Positions 1 through 8,266 of a DNA stretch of 64,000 bases are shown here, one piece after another (positions within the stretch are counted from its first letter, which is position 1; every line of letters begins with the position of its first letter). Source of the stretch: Deltaproteobacteria bacterium GWA2_38_16 (GTDB taxonomy: Bacteria > Bdellovibrionota > JACOXK01 > 2-02-FULL-40-11). Position numbers and translations under genes: made by a program. The DNA is taken from NCBI GenBank assembly GCA_001797335.1, contig MGPE01000015.1, positions 1-64,000 on the forward strand, written 5' to 3'. Under the pieces are notes generated by a model. That model was given only the letters and a program-made list of their open reading frames with translations, had not been told where the DNA came from and ran no database searches.

Positions 1-1
1 C

Positions 2-1129
2 TCTCTTGCTTTTGGAGAGACACCAAAAGATGAGTTGCATCCTTGGAAAAATCAGACTCGAGCACTTGTGCTTCTCCTTGAATGGCGTGATCGACCTTCA
101 AATATAAATGTTTCTGACGTAGAAAATGCCTTTTTTGGTGAATCCTTAAGTCTTAAGCAATTTTTCCATGAAAACTCAAGCACCACCTATACTATTTCGG
201 GTGAGGTGATGCCATGGCGTTCTTCAACTTTGAAATGGGAAGAACTTTCTTCGTGTCAGTTAAATACAATCGCTCAGGAAGCCTGGCGGCTTTTTTCTTC
301 CGATATTAAGGCGTCTTCATACGATTCTGACGCCAATGGTAAAATTGATCACTTATTCATTCTTCATTCTGGTCGCGTAAGAAGCCGTAGCAATATGGAA
401 GCCCCATGTGCCTTTATGAATTTTCCAAAAGCAGATCATACAGCTATTTTACAATCGCAAGGTTCTTGGATTTATGGAAACCATGTTCCAATAGGCTATT
501 ATTTACACGAAGCCGGACACCAGTATTTTAATTTACCAGACCTTTATGGCGATCATCACCATGGTCACTACGGCATCGGAATGTGGGGTATTATGGGATT
601 GGGGGCATGGGGTGTGCATAATCAAATACCAACGGGAGACATGTTTCGCCACCCTTCTCATTTTGAGCCCAAAAGTAAAGAAATCATTGGATGGGGAAAT
701 TTCCAGTATGTAAATACATCGACTGTTTCAAGTATTATTTTACGTCCTATTGAAACATCAGGAGATATTGTGGTTGTCAAAAATGCCTTAGAGGATGATT
801 TTTATTTAGAATATCGCTCAGCTATTGGTTTTTCAAAAAACCATCTTGGGCATGGGCTTTTAATTTGGAAAGGATTTAAGTTGATTCAAGCAGATGGTCG
901 CGATGATTTAGACCATGGGACTGATTTAGGAAAAAATCCAACCCCTCCTACGCATGAAAATTTTGGAGATACAAGCGATCCTTTCCCTGGCTCTAAGCAG
1001 GTGACTTTTTACGAAGATGTTTTGGCAGGCATTCGATTTGAGAACATTCGTATAGAAGATAACACCATAAAACTCGATATTATTTATAAAAACAAAACTA
1101 CGACCAGAATGTCCAAGGAACAACCGTAA
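2..1129 (+). CDS. M6-type (immune inhibitor A-like) metallopeptidase, 5' end outside window
   Basis: The frame is open from the left edge, so the first in-frame start-like codon (TTG at 35) is probably internal and the true start lies outside. The zinc motif HEAGH followed by FNLPDLYG (about residues 158-170 counted from 35) is the M6 signature HExxHxxGLPDLY; the two His bind zinc and Glu is the catalytic base. A Gly/His-rich stretch and an IMGLGAW segment follow, as in M6 proteins where SIMSxGSW follows the site. No C-terminal repeat domain is present, so it is shorter than the second M6 protein at 23191-25437. The last 32 bp overlap the convergent ATPase gene. Presumed exported, but the signal peptide is not visible here. 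Confidence 0.8.
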   Translation, partial: SLAFGETPKDELHPWKNQTRALVLLLEWRDRPSNINVSDVENAFFGESLSLKQFFHENSSTTYTISGEVMPWRSSTLKWEELSSCQLNTIAQEAWRLFSSDIKASSYDSDANGKIDHLFILHSGRVRSRSNMEAPCAFMNFPKADHTAILQSQGSWIYGNHVPIGYYLHEAGHQYFNLPDLYGDHHHGHYGIGMWGIMGLGAWGVHNQIPTGDMFRHPSHFEPKSKEIIGWGNFQYVNTSTVSSIILRPIETSGDIVVVKNALEDDFYLEYRSAIGFSKNHLGHGLLIWKGFKLIQADGRDDLDHGTDLGKNPTPPTHENFGDTSDPFPGSKQVTFYEDVLAGIRFENIRIEDNTIKLDIIYKNKTTTRMSKEQP

Positions 1130-2264
1130 TGCCTTTTCGTGGACATTCCATGATATCAACGGGGGCCACTAAAAGTCCATACGGTAATTTTAACTTCTTC
1201 ATGGCGCCTGCTAAAGAACGTTCCTCATAACTTAAGCCACTTTTGGTTTCCACAGTAATTTTAATCGCCACATTTTCTCCAATCAGATCTACAGGAGTTC
1301 CATGCCTACTTTTATAATAAGCTGGATGAATAGGCAGCCCAGCATATTCAAAATTTGCAAGAATTTCTTTAAAAATAAAAATTCTACCTAAAGAAAGATG
1401 GGGACCTTGCCCAATTTCGGATTCCAGAAGATGTCTTGCAATTCCCGAATCTGAAAAAATCCATAAATCCTCTCCCATCCCCTCTTCATGACAAGGGATT
1501 CTTTGAACCAGAAAAATATCTTCAAACGAAGACAAATATTTTCTTAAAATTCTAGAATTTTGTTTAAAAGAACGTAAATTTATCCATTCCCCATTTTGAA
1601 GAATAGTCTTCATTTGTCTTAAAATTGACCAACTAACATCGGGATCGTATCCTTTACCATATACCCGAGCTACATCTCGCATGATGGTTGTATCTAGCCA
1701 GCTATTAAAATAGAGTTTGCGTTGCTCTAGATCTCTTGTAAACAGGGGCACAGGAAGTCCGCCTGAAGAAAGTACTTGAGAAACATCGTCCATTTTAAAT
1801 CTGGGCATTTCCGAATGAAACAAAGAGCATCTTTTTTTTTCAAAAGGAATTTGATGGGTTTCCGCTAATGTAAAAGGAAAAAGCTTAAGGCACCCTATTC
1901 TACCTGTTAAAGATTCCCGGATGTTACCTTTTGAACTAAATGTTGCTGAGCCGGTTAAATAGTATTGTCCTGGAATTTTCTTTTGATCCACTCTGAACTT
2001 AATGGCATCAAAAATAGAAGCAACTTTCTGAGCTTCATCAATGATAACAGGAGTATGAAGCCGCGATAGAAGGTTTTTGGATGACTGTTTTGCATCTTCC
2101 AATACTTCTTCATCATCAAAACTCACAAAGTTTTTTAAACCTAAAATATCCCTAAATAAGGTTGTTTTTCCTACTTGTCTTAAGCCTAAGAGCCCCACTA
2201 CAGGCCAAAAAGAGCCCAATTTACATATATGCTCTAGTGCATGTCTTTTTCGTTGATGAGCCAT
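1098..2264 (-). CDS. AAA_14/DUF4143-family ATPase
   Basis: Has a P-loop GLRQVGKT (residues 27-34) and a Walker B-like VIIDEAQ (73-79), then the LTGSATF segment typical of the AAA_14 plus DUF4143 family. The C-terminal part carries TPVDLIGENVAIKITVETK, which resembles the PD-(D/E)XK-like end of this family. Cellular role of these orphan ATPases is unknown. Length (388 aa) is normal. The gene is divergent from a second member of the same family at 2433, though the two are only distantly alike. A good sigma-70-type promoter ends at the start codon, so the mRNA is probably leaderless. Its 3' end overlaps the M6 gene on the other strand. Confidence 0.88.
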   Translation of the reverse strand: MAHQRKRHALEHICKLGSFWPVVGLLGLRQVGKTTLFRDILGLKNFVSFDDEEVLEDAKQSSKNLLSRLHTPVIIDEAQKVASIFDAIKFRVDQKKIPGQYYLTGSATFSSKGNIRESLTGRIGCLKLFPFTLAETHQIPFEKKRCSLFHSEMPRFKMDDVSQVLSSGGLPVPLFTRDLEQRKLYFNSWLDTTIMRDVARVYGKGYDPDVSWSILRQMKTILQNGEWINLRSFKQNSRILRKYLSSFEDIFLVQRIPCHEEGMGEDLWIFSDSGIARHLLESEIGQGPHLSLGRIFIFKEILANFEYAGLPIHPAYYKSRHGTPVDLIGENVAIKITVETKSGLSYEERSLAGAMKKLKLPYGLLVAPVDIMECPRKGITVVPWTFWS

Positions 2265-2270
2265 ATAAGT

Positions 2271-2299
2271 AGTATAAATATATGTTATTATAATGTCAA
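2271..2299 (-). promoter_or_regulatory. Sigma-70-type promoter of the 1098-2264 ATPase
   Basis: On the minus strand TTGACA (2299-2294), a 17-bp spacer and TATACT (2276-2271) form a near-consensus promoter. Start of transcription about 7 bp downstream falls at 2264, the A of the ATG, which implies a leaderless message. Confidence 0.75.
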
Positions 2300-2349
2300 A
2301 TATTTATATCACTATGCAATCTTTATAAGAAAAAATAAATTTTTCATAA

Positions 2350-2367
2350 CATTAAAATTAGATGAGA
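2350..2367 (+). repeat. Dispersed 18-bp motif, copy 1
   Basis: CATTAAAATTAGATGAGA, 65 bp before the ATPase start at 2433. Near-identical copies lie at 3614, 7438 and 37220, all in plus orientation upstream of plus-strand genes. Function unknown. Confidence 0.4.
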
Positions 2368-2397
2368 ATATTTATGAATTCCAAATATAAATATGGC

Positions 2398-2426
2398 TTT
2401 ACATTTGGCATGCCAAATGTTAAATT
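2398..2426 (+). promoter_or_regulatory. Promoter with an embedded 20-bp perfect palindrome (candidate operator)
   Basis: Positions 2401-2420 are a perfect palindrome (half-site ACATTTGGCA). It fills the 17-bp gap between a possible -35 (TTTACA, 2398-2403) and a weaker possible -10 (TAAATT, 2421-2426). Transcription would start near the ATG at 2433, and no Shine-Dalgarno sequence is visible. A repressor bound here would block RNA polymerase; the repressor is not identified. The palindrome is certain; the promoter assignment is inferred. Confidence 0.5.
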
Positions 2427-2432
2427 GTATTT

Positions 2433-3590
2433 ATGTCTGCGATAAAGCGAAATATTGAAGAAGCACTATTAAAAGATTTAAATAAAAAATTTGTATTTTT
2501 AGCTGGCCCCAGGCAAGTGGGTAAAACCACTTTGGCCAATGAAATCATGAAGCAGTTAAAAGGCATACGACTTTCTTATGATGATGATGATGATCGCCCA
2601 AAAATCTTAAAAAGAGAATATGTACATGAATCCTGGGTTTGCTTAGATGAGTTTCATAAATTTAAAAGATGGAAACAGCATATCAAGGGTGTTTATGATA
2701 AATATCATGAAACATTGCATGTTCTTCTTACGGGCAGTGCTCGATTGGATGTATTTCAAAAATCGGGAGATAGTTTATTTGGACGATATTACCTCTACCA
2801 TCTTCATCCTTTAACTTGTGGTGAGCTCTCCTCCTCTTTCATGGTGCCTCTGTTATCAGATATTCATCAGCTAGCCCCTAAGGCCGCTGGCATACCCGAA
2901 CTACTGACTTTTGGTGGATTTCCAGAACCCTTTAAATCCCAATCGGCGCAGGAACATTTGAGGTGGTCTAATATGAGAAGAGCCTTGTTGGTTCGAGAAG
3001 AATTAAGAGAACTTACTCATATTCAACTCATTAGTCTCATTGAACAACTGCTTTTATTGCTTCCTGACCGTATCGGTTCTCTTTTTAGTTATAATGCCTT
3101 ATCTGAAGATATTCGGGTTTCCCCTCCCACTATCCAAACCTGGATGAATATGTTTCAAAGCTTATATATTGTTTTTAAAATTTTGCCCTATTCTAAAAAA
3201 ATTCATCGTGCAATACAAAAACAACCTAAATTTTATTTTTATGATTGGTCACAAATTCAAGACGAAAGTGCTCGATTTGAAAATTTTATTGCAAGTCACT
3301 TATGGAAGGCTATTCAGCTTTGGAATGATTTAGGAGAGGCCAATCTTTCTTTAAATTTCATCCGGGATCGAGATCGAAGAGAAGTGGATTTTTTAATCAC
3401 CAAAGATCAAAAACCCTGGTTTTTAATTGAAGCAAAATTGGCAGAAACATCTCTGTCTGAAAGCTTAATTCATTTTTCAAATTCTTTAGGAATTCCTGGC
3501 ATTCAGCTTATTTTAAAAAGTGATATTTACAAAAAACAAGGAAATTTATCTTTAATCAGTGCTGACCGCTGGCTTTTACATCTGCCATAA
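2433..3590 (+). CDS. AAA_14/DUF4143-family ATPase
   Basis: P-loop GPRQVGKT at residues 25-32, Walker B-like WVCLDEFHK at 68-76 and the LTGSARLD sensor segment identify the AAA_14 ATPase domain. The C-terminal DUF4143 region ends with REVDFLITK...WFLIEAKLAE, a PD-(D/E)XK-like arrangement seen across the family. Length 385 aa is typical. It stands alone on the plus strand, divergent from another family member. The ATG at 2433 has no Shine-Dalgarno sequence, consistent with a leaderless transcript from the palindrome-bearing promoter just upstream. The family's biological role is not established; a stand-alone regulator, or defence or mobile-element remnant, are all possible. Confidence 0.88.
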   Translation: MSAIKRNIEEALLKDLNKKFVFLAGPRQVGKTTLANEIMKQLKGIRLSYDDDDDRPKILKREYVHESWVCLDEFHKFKRWKQHIKGVYDKYHETLHVLLTGSARLDVFQKSGDSLFGRYYLYHLHPLTCGELSSSFMVPLLSDIHQLAPKAAGIPELLTFGGFPEPFKSQSAQEHLRWSNMRRALLVREELRELTHIQLISLIEQLLLLLPDRIGSLFSYNALSEDIRVSPPTIQTWMNMFQSLYIVFKILPYSKKIHRAIQKQPKFYFYDWSQIQDESARFENFIASHLWKAIQLWNDLGEANLSLNFIRDRDRREVDFLITKDQKPWFLIEAKLAETSLSESLIHFSNSLGIPGIQLILKSDIYKKQGNLSLISADRWLLHLP

Positions 3591-3613
3591 TCTTCAATAA
3601 CAACTTTTAAAAT

Positions 3614-3631
3614 CATTAAAATTGGATGAGA
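3614..3631 (+). repeat. Dispersed 18-bp motif, copy 2
   Basis: CATTAAAATTGGATGAGA, 39 bp before the start at 3671. One base differs from copy 1. Confidence 0.4.
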
Positions 3632-3670
3632 GCTTAAGAGATTTCTTTTGTCATCCGATAAGAGAGTGAG

Positions 3671-4840
3671 ATGAAAAAAATCCTCTTCCTAGGGCTCATC
3701 AGCAGCTTTTTATTTTTGGAAGTAACTGCCTATGCCGAGAAATGTTCTCCTTCTCAAGGCCCATTTTTAGAATTGGAAGAACAGGCCTTTAATTGGGTAA
3801 AGCCATTCATCAAAGATTTATCCATAGAAGAAGCCACCGAGGTTTTAATCCAATATTATTTAGACAAAGAAGATTCTGATCCCGATGACTTAAATAAACT
3901 TCTTGAATGGACAAAAAATCAATACCCCCAGATTTATAAAAATATTGTTAAAACCCTTTTAGAAAAAGAAGATCCTGCTCCACTGAATCCAAAAATGATC
4001 CAATTTAAAACAATCGCTATTCAACATGCCAATGAATTTGGAGAAGAATTTTACCCTCTCTTAAAAAACCGATTAGATGGCTATACTCCTAAATTTTTCT
4101 CTCCTTATCTTCATGCTGTGGAAACCAGAGAACTCCAAGAATTGGTAATTGCGCTATCTTCTCACGAAGGTTCTGCTGAGTTAGGACATGCCATTCTCGA
4201 AGATCGCTACAACGGTCCAAAAACATTTGAACCGGCCACGCAAAGAAATTTAAAAGCACAGCTCTCTCACCTGTGGTTAAAGAGCCAAATTGTAGAATCG
4301 CTCGCTCATCTCCCCTCTCAAAAAGAATTTGTGATGACTTATTTAAATGGGGATAACATTCATTTAAAAGTGGGGGCCATTCGAGGGCTGGGGAACAATT
4401 CTCAAAATTGGCCACTCCTTCGTCCTTTTTTAGATAGTTCGGATATAGATATAAAAATAACTTCTGCAGGAGCTCTCAAAAATGATGTGGAATCTTGGCC
4501 ACGCATCATAAGTCTTCTTTCCACACCCCATAAAAGACTACAAGACGAGGTCACGACCACCCTTTACACGTCTACTTTATCCCCGCAGCAATCATCTCCT
4601 CACCTTCTAGAAATTTTAAGAGCGTCTTTTCAGCTATTTCCAGATGCTCAAGATGATTTTTCTTTTAATCACCATAGACAGCAATGGTTTGTACTGAGGC
4701 AACTACGTCAATTAGATTCTATCCAAGAAGACAATCTCCGCCTGGCTCTCAGCCTAGAAGAAGAACTTTCAAAACACCCTTCTCCTAATAATGATGTTAC
4801 TCTTGAACTTTTGAAAAGAGAACTAAAACGGTTTCATTAG
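3671..4840 (+). CDS. Exported HEAT-like repeat protein of unknown function
   Basis: The N-terminus is a clear Sec signal peptide (MKKILFLGLISSFLFLEVTAYA, cleavage after AYA), so the protein is periplasmic or secreted. The body is alpha-helical. Around residues 225-280 there are HEAT-like units (HLKVGAIRGLGNN, DIKITSAGALKN), suggesting an alpha-solenoid scaffold. No catalytic motif was recognised. The start is supported by a purine-rich GAGTGAG just before the ATG. A second exported HEAT-type protein lies at 48607-50436. The gene ends 6 bp from the convergent nucleotidyltransferase gene with no terminator between. Confidence 0.8.
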   Translation: MKKILFLGLISSFLFLEVTAYAEKCSPSQGPFLELEEQAFNWVKPFIKDLSIEEATEVLIQYYLDKEDSDPDDLNKLLEWTKNQYPQIYKNIVKTLLEKEDPAPLNPKMIQFKTIAIQHANEFGEEFYPLLKNRLDGYTPKFFSPYLHAVETRELQELVIALSSHEGSAELGHAILEDRYNGPKTFEPATQRNLKAQLSHLWLKSQIVESLAHLPSQKEFVMTYLNGDNIHLKVGAIRGLGNNSQNWPLLRPFLDSSDIDIKITSAGALKNDVESWPRIISLLSTPHKRLQDEVTTTLYTSTLSPQQSSPHLLEILRASFQLFPDAQDDFSFNHHRQQWFVLRQLRQLDSIQEDNLRLALSLEEELSKHPSPNNDVTLELLKRELKRFH

Positions 4841-4846
4841 AGTCAA

Positions 4847-5176
4847 TCACCACTCTTTTAAAATAATGGCGTGTTCAATGGCAAGACGGTGAAAAGCATC
4901 TTTGGGCGGATCTTGATCTATGATTAAAATATCGATTTTTTGTTCTCCAATACGATTTTTAATTTCACGAGAAATATCCAACTTTAATTTTTTAATTTTC
5001 TCTAGTATTTTTTTCGAAACGCGAAGGAGTAAATCTATATCTCCTCCTTTAAGAGCATCATCAGTTCTGCTGCCAAATAAGCATAGAGAAATTCCTGTTA
5101 ATCCGACATTATTTTTTTTAAAAATATCTTCGCAGGATTCAATTATTGCATTTATTTCTGATTCAATGAGGCGCAT
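4847..5176 (-). CDS. MNT-domain nucleotidyltransferase (HEPN/MNT module 1)
   Basis: A 109-aa minimal nucleotidyltransferase. LFGSRTDDALKGGDIDLLL carries the GS-X9-DxD signature of the MNT/pol-beta fold; the two Asp bind metal. In HEPN/MNT modules this protein is the antitoxin, which inactivates the HEPN RNase by AMPylating a Tyr in its RX4HXY motif. Its ATG overlaps the stop of an upstream 52-codon HEPN-like gene (TAATG), so the two are translationally coupled. The partner appears shortened, so the module may be a remnant or a reduced form. Confidence 0.82.
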   Translation of the reverse strand: MRLIESEINAIIESCEDIFKKNNVGLTGISLCLFGSRTDDALKGGDIDLLLRVSKKILEKIKKLKLDISREIKNRIGEQKIDILIIDQDPPKDAFHRLAIEHAIILKEW

Positions 5177-5334
5177 TAGAGAATTTTTTCAATAGCCAAT
5201 ACACTAGGGATTAAATCTTTGATCTCTTGTAAATAAGGTTCTAGTTCCTTTTCTGAATATTCATGTGTGGCCTGATTTCTTAGATCTCGAATCCTCATCC
5301 ATTGGTCCAAAAGCATGATTTGATAATCGGTCAT
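5176..5334 (-). CDS. Short HEPN-like protein (truncated HI0074/HepT-type), module 1
   Basis: A 52-aa reading frame starts at ATG 5334 with an in-frame stop just upstream. It contains RDLRNQATHEY, matching the HEPN motif RX4HXY (RNQATHEY), preceded by WMRI as in HI0074-type nucleotidyltransferase partner proteins. Known members are about 130-140 aa, as at 50800-51195, so the N-terminal helices are missing. The stop overlaps the nucleotidyltransferase ATG by one base. It retains the catalytic and AMPylation motif but probably not a complete fold. Could be a decayed gene or a minimal partner. Confidence 0.62.
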   Translation of the reverse strand: MTDYQIMLLDQWMRIRDLRNQATHEYSEKELEPYLQEIKDLIPSVLAIEKIL

Positions 5335-5382
5335 TATCTTTTATATGTATCGATTTTATCTACTGAAGTAAATGAGAAATAT

Positions 5383-6735
5383 TTATGGTGATGTATAACG
5401 CCAAAGCGTGGGATGTGTGTTTTCGCCTATGGTTGTCAGTTGTTTAGGATGAGGTGAATTAATAGTTGTGGAAAATAGCTGTGCATGGCTTTGAGAATAA
5501 TTATCTTCACCGTCAATGACTGCATAGCTTGATACAGCCGATGCATAGACAATTTCGTCATTATTTAACCAGCAAAGATCACCATAGACTTTTGTTGTGC
5601 TATTATCTCCTATAAATTCTGTGCCACTGTTTATAACGAAAATCAATCTTTTACTCATAATGTCATAATAATAAATTTGATTCCTTTCACTGGCTTCATC
5701 GTAACTTAAAAATAAAATTTTAGTACTATCCGGAGACCAGAGAGGATGCTTATCATATACCTGAGTTCTACTGCTTCCAATTTGCGTAATGATGCCAGTA
5801 ACCCCAACGGCATCAGGTTCTAAATTCATCCATACTACTTTGTGATCCTTGGGATTTGATAAATCAAAGCGTTGAGAAACATAAGCCAATTTATTCCCAT
5901 CTGGGGACCAATTGGGATTTCGAATATATTCATTGGCATTTGAGGTAAACTGCTGCTCTTGATTTTGCTCGTTGAATGAAAAAAGAAAGCTTTTTGATCC
6001 AACATTATTAAGCCCAACGTAAGCAATACGTTTGGTATTAAGCTTTGGAGAAAAAAATGGTTCGATATTGTCTGGAGTTTTCACAAGAGAAAGTTTTTGT
6101 GGGATTAAAGGCTGATTGATGTTGGCTTTATAAATTTGTCTATTATGGTTAAGACCCCATCCCACACTAAAAACAATTTCAGTGCTATCTGCAGACCAAC
6201 TGAGACAGTGATCCAATACATGATTGGTGGCTGAAGAAACACTACAAATAAAATAATCGGTTGGGGCAATATCCGTAAGACGGGTAGTTTGAGAGGTTTT
6301 GCGATTCCATATCCATATCTGTCCTCCATTTTCTTTCGTGCTAACAAAAGCAATGTAATTCCCATCGGGAGAGGGTTCTGAAGCTGTAATATAGGAATGT
6401 CCCGGAATAGCCAAGGGAGAGATATGGGTTCCATCAAGATCCATCGTAGAAAGCGTCCGTGTTGCGTCATTAGAAGAGGTTTCAAAAAGAATTTTTGTAA
6501 TTGTTTGAGAGGTTGTTGTTTCCCCATCACCGCTGGGTGGTGGCTGTGTCGTATCACCTCCTCCTGTACTAGGGGGAGGCTGTACGGTATCACCTACTGG
6601 TGGCGGATTGCTCCCTCCTCCCCCGGTCGAGGAAGGGATATTGCCCTGCTTATTTGTCGTTTCTGGACCACTTGGGGTACAGTGTATCCACATTAGAGAA
6701 GAAAGAATCAGGGCAACTAAAGTTAATTTCTTCAT
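5383..6735 (-). CDS. Exported TolB/WD40-like beta-propeller protein, probable lipoprotein
   Basis: The signal peptide ends in SLMWIHC followed by TPSGPE; the Cys suggests lipidation, although His at -1 is not a standard lipobox residue. A low-complexity linker of Pro, Gly and Thr (about residues 25-78) leads to a propeller of PD40/TolB-type blades. These are marked by repeated PDGNYIAFVS, WSADSTEIVFS, WSPDGNKLAYVS and WSPDSTKILFLS. Such proteins usually bind peptides or other proteins at the outer membrane or cell surface; the partner is not known. It follows another lipoprotein gene (6752-7342) by 16 bp and is probably co-transcribed with it. Confidence 0.85.
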   Translation of the reverse strand: MKKLTLVALILSSLMWIHCTPSGPETTNKQGNIPSSTGGGGSNPPPVGDTVQPPPSTGGGDTTQPPPSGDGETTTSQTITKILFETSSNDATRTLSTMDLDGTHISPLAIPGHSYITASEPSPDGNYIAFVSTKENGGQIWIWNRKTSQTTRLTDIAPTDYFICSVSSATNHVLDHCLSWSADSTEIVFSVGWGLNHNRQIYKANINQPLIPQKLSLVKTPDNIEPFFSPKLNTKRIAYVGLNNVGSKSFLFSFNEQNQEQQFTSNANEYIRNPNWSPDGNKLAYVSQRFDLSNPKDHKVVWMNLEPDAVGVTGIITQIGSSRTQVYDKHPLWSPDSTKILFLSYDEASERNQIYYYDIMSKRLIFVINSGTEFIGDNSTTKVYGDLCWLNNDEIVYASAVSSYAVIDGEDNYSQSHAQLFSTTINSPHPKQLTTIGENTHPTLWRYTSP

Positions 6736-6751
6736 CGTTTAGCTCACAATT

Positions 6752-7342
6752 CTATAGACCACTGGTGAGATTTCTGACCAGCGTGTTTGCATCAGCATAG
6801 CCGGCATGTCCAGAATCATCTAACACCAAGGGAATAGATTCGCTATTGATGTTGATTTTAATCTGATCTGGAAGTGCAATGGGTTCTCTGACATCGGGAG
6901 CATTTTTATCTGCAATCCCCCAAAGACTGATGGCCCCAATGACTTGCTTTCCATTTTGGCTACTGTGTTTCCAAGAATACACCTGTTTAATTTCTTGATA
7001 GGTTTTCCCACCCGCTTTAAGTGGTGCATAGACGGTATCTTTTAAAAAAGCGGTTTCTAAATATAAAAGAGATTTTTTAGCGGCTGATCCCGCCATGACA
7101 TCTGCCAAACCATTGGCTTTGAGCGCTTGCGTAAAAGTAACTGTAAATCGAGCAATGTTGGTTCTTGCGACATCTCGGGTATATTTTACTTCTTCTGAAA
7201 TTCGAAAATGCTCGGCATCTCCCGTATGGCCGGTAATACTTTGGCTTGAAGTAGAACCTCCGGTTCCTCCGCCTCCTCCTCCTTTATCACATCCTGAAAA
7301 AATGACCCCTATGGCTAAGGCAAAGAATAGAATTTTTTTCAT
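6752..7342 (-). CDS. Lipoprotein of unknown function with Gly-rich linker
   Basis: Start taken at the ATG at 7342, preceded by GGAGG. It gives MKKILFFALAIGVIFSGC, a standard type II signal with lipobox FSGC, followed by a Gly/Ser/Thr-rich tether. A longer frame starting at 7393 would begin with translated palindromic repeat (MSSLRRQGSRIS) and is rejected. The remaining 170 aa are soluble and end with a segment on IPLVLDDSGHAGYADA; no family was recognised. It is the first gene of a probable two-gene operon with the beta-propeller lipoprotein downstream. Confidence 0.78.
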   Translation of the reverse strand: MKKILFFALAIGVIFSGCDKGGGGGGTGGSTSSQSITGHTGDAEHFRISEEVKYTRDVARTNIARFTVTFTQALKANGLADVMAGSAAKKSLLYLETAFLKDTVYAPLKAGGKTYQEIKQVYSWKHSSQNGKQVIGAISLWGIADKNAPDVREPIALPDQIKININSESIPLVLDDSGHAGYADANTLVRNLTSGL

Positions 7343-7360
7343 ACCACGTTCCTCCGTAGA

Positions 7361-7392
7361 AATTCTGGATCCCTGCCTTCGCAGGGATGACA
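7361..7392. repeat. REP-like palindrome (GGATCCCTGC-GCAGGGAT family)
   Basis: ATCCCTGC and GCAGGGAT form an 8-bp stem with a CTTC loop, flanked by TTCTGG on the left and GACA on the right. Related elements lie at 7698, 9599 and 47208. It sits in the leader of the lipoprotein gene 6752-7342, about 20 bp from its start. Confidence 0.7.
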
Positions 7393-7437
7393 TACTTTAT
7401 ATTTTACCATGAAGTTTTTTCACCGCAACACTTTCAA

Positions 7438-7455
7438 CATTAAAATTGCATGAGA
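7438..7455 (+). repeat. Dispersed 18-bp motif, copy 3
   Basis: CATTAAAATTGCATGAGA, 26 bp before the ATG at 7482. Confidence 0.38.
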
Positions 7456-7481
7456 GAAAAGATTGCGCTAACATTTCACTT

Positions 7482-7697
7482 ATGACGACTAAAAATGTTA
7501 ATGAAGAGGATGCCAAAGCTTTCTTGCAGCATGTTTTAGCCTCAGGGGAAAAGTGGTTGGCTGAAGAGGTTAAAAAAATATACGACCAGTCTTCAGATCA
7601 AACCGATTTTCTGGAAGAAGTAAGCTTATATCTTACCCGTCTTGAGCTTAAGCTCAAGGCGCTTAAAGAAGAGTGCGAAAAGCTTATTTCGCTTTAG
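7482..7697 (+). CDS. Small acidic helical protein of unknown function
   Basis: A 71-aa protein starting MTTKNVNEEDAK. A longer frame from 7446 would start inside the dispersed 18-bp motif and is less likely. It is rich in Glu, Lys and Leu, with an LTRLELKLKALKEECEKL C-terminus that suggests an amphipathic or coiled helix. No signal peptide, so probably cytoplasmic. No family recognised. The gene stands alone; a palindromic repeat begins right at its stop codon and could act as its terminator. Confidence 0.6.
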   Translation: MTTKNVNEEDAKAFLQHVLASGEKWLAEEVKKIYDQSSDQTDFLEEVSLYLTRLELKLKALKEECEKLISL

Positions 7698-7729
7698 AAT
7701 GGATTCCCCGATCAAGTCGGGGAATGACA
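7698..7729. repeat. REP-like palindrome (ATTCCCCGA stem)
   Basis: ATTCCCCGA (7703-7711) pairs with TCGGGGAAT (7717-7725), followed by GACA as in the related elements. It lies between the convergent genes ending at 7697 and 7738 and may serve both as terminator, although no T-run follows. Confidence 0.7.
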
Positions 7730-7737
7730 AAATTAAC

Positions 7738-8175
7738 TTACTTCCCTATAGCAGAGCCTGCAGGATAGCGTTCTTCGTTAAAAACGCCTCTTTCGACTTC
7801 CCGGTTTTTGTTGGCTACTTTTTCAGGACAATCACTTTTGCAGCGATGATACTGTGCCCATGTTCGTCCTTTGTCTACTTCTGTTGAAGCGCTTTTCAAC
7901 ATTTTATCTTTTTCTTGCTTACAGGTTTCATAACATGCTTTTTCATCTTGAACAAGTTTTGAGTCTGTGGGAATTTCAACAGGTAAGACTTTATTAACGG
8001 TATTGTCGATAACGGCTTTGGTTGCCTCGCCGGCAGGTTTCATGGGATTAATCTTATCCACTTCTTTGGCTGTTTCTTCGTCTCTTTTCATTTGAGAATC
8101 AGCCTTGTAACTAAAGATAGATAATGCAAAGACCAATGTACACACAGAAACAAGCCATATGGAATAAGATTTCAT
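7738..8175 (-). CDS. Exported or membrane-anchored protein with twin CX3C motifs
   Basis: Start at ATG 8175 is preceded by AAGGGGGAC, which resembles a Shine-Dalgarno sequence. Residues 5-24 form a hydrophobic segment (signal peptide or anchor). The rest is a charged, Lys/Glu-rich helical region with two Cys pairs, CYETC and CKSDC, about 30 residues apart. This CX3C...CX3C spacing resembles helical hairpins held by two disulfides, which would suit a periplasmic location. No family recognised. The gene has its own promoter overlapping the 3' end of the upstream CoA-transferase gene. Confidence 0.7.
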   Translation of the reverse strand: MKSYSIWLVSVCTLVFALSIFSYKADSQMKRDEETAKEVDKINPMKPAGEATKAVIDNTVNKVLPVEIPTDSKLVQDEKACYETCKQEKDKMLKSASTEVDKGRTWAQYHRCKSDCPEKVANKNREVERGVFNEERYPAGSAIGK

Positions 8176-8238
8176 AAAGTCCCCCTTTTTCATTAAACGT
8201 ACTATTTCCACACTAAGACTTTTTTAACACTTAAGAAA

Positions 8239-8266
8239 ATTATACCACGCTATTTTTACTTGTCTA
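8239..8266 (-). promoter_or_regulatory. Sigma-70-type promoter of the 7738-8175 gene
   Basis: Minus strand TAGACA (8266-8261), 16-bp spacer and a perfect TATAAT (8244-8239). It overlaps the end of the CoA-transferase gene, giving an expected leader of about 55 nt. Confidence 0.55.

Noticed and set aside
6105-6593. 162-codon minus-strand frame within the beta-propeller gene
   Set aside because: Out-of-frame shadow on the same strand; the propeller frame has signal peptide and repeats.
7342-7393. 17-residue N-terminal extension of the 6752-7342 lipoprotein
   Set aside because: It is translated repeat, and the internal ATG has a ribosome site and a perfect lipoprotein signal.
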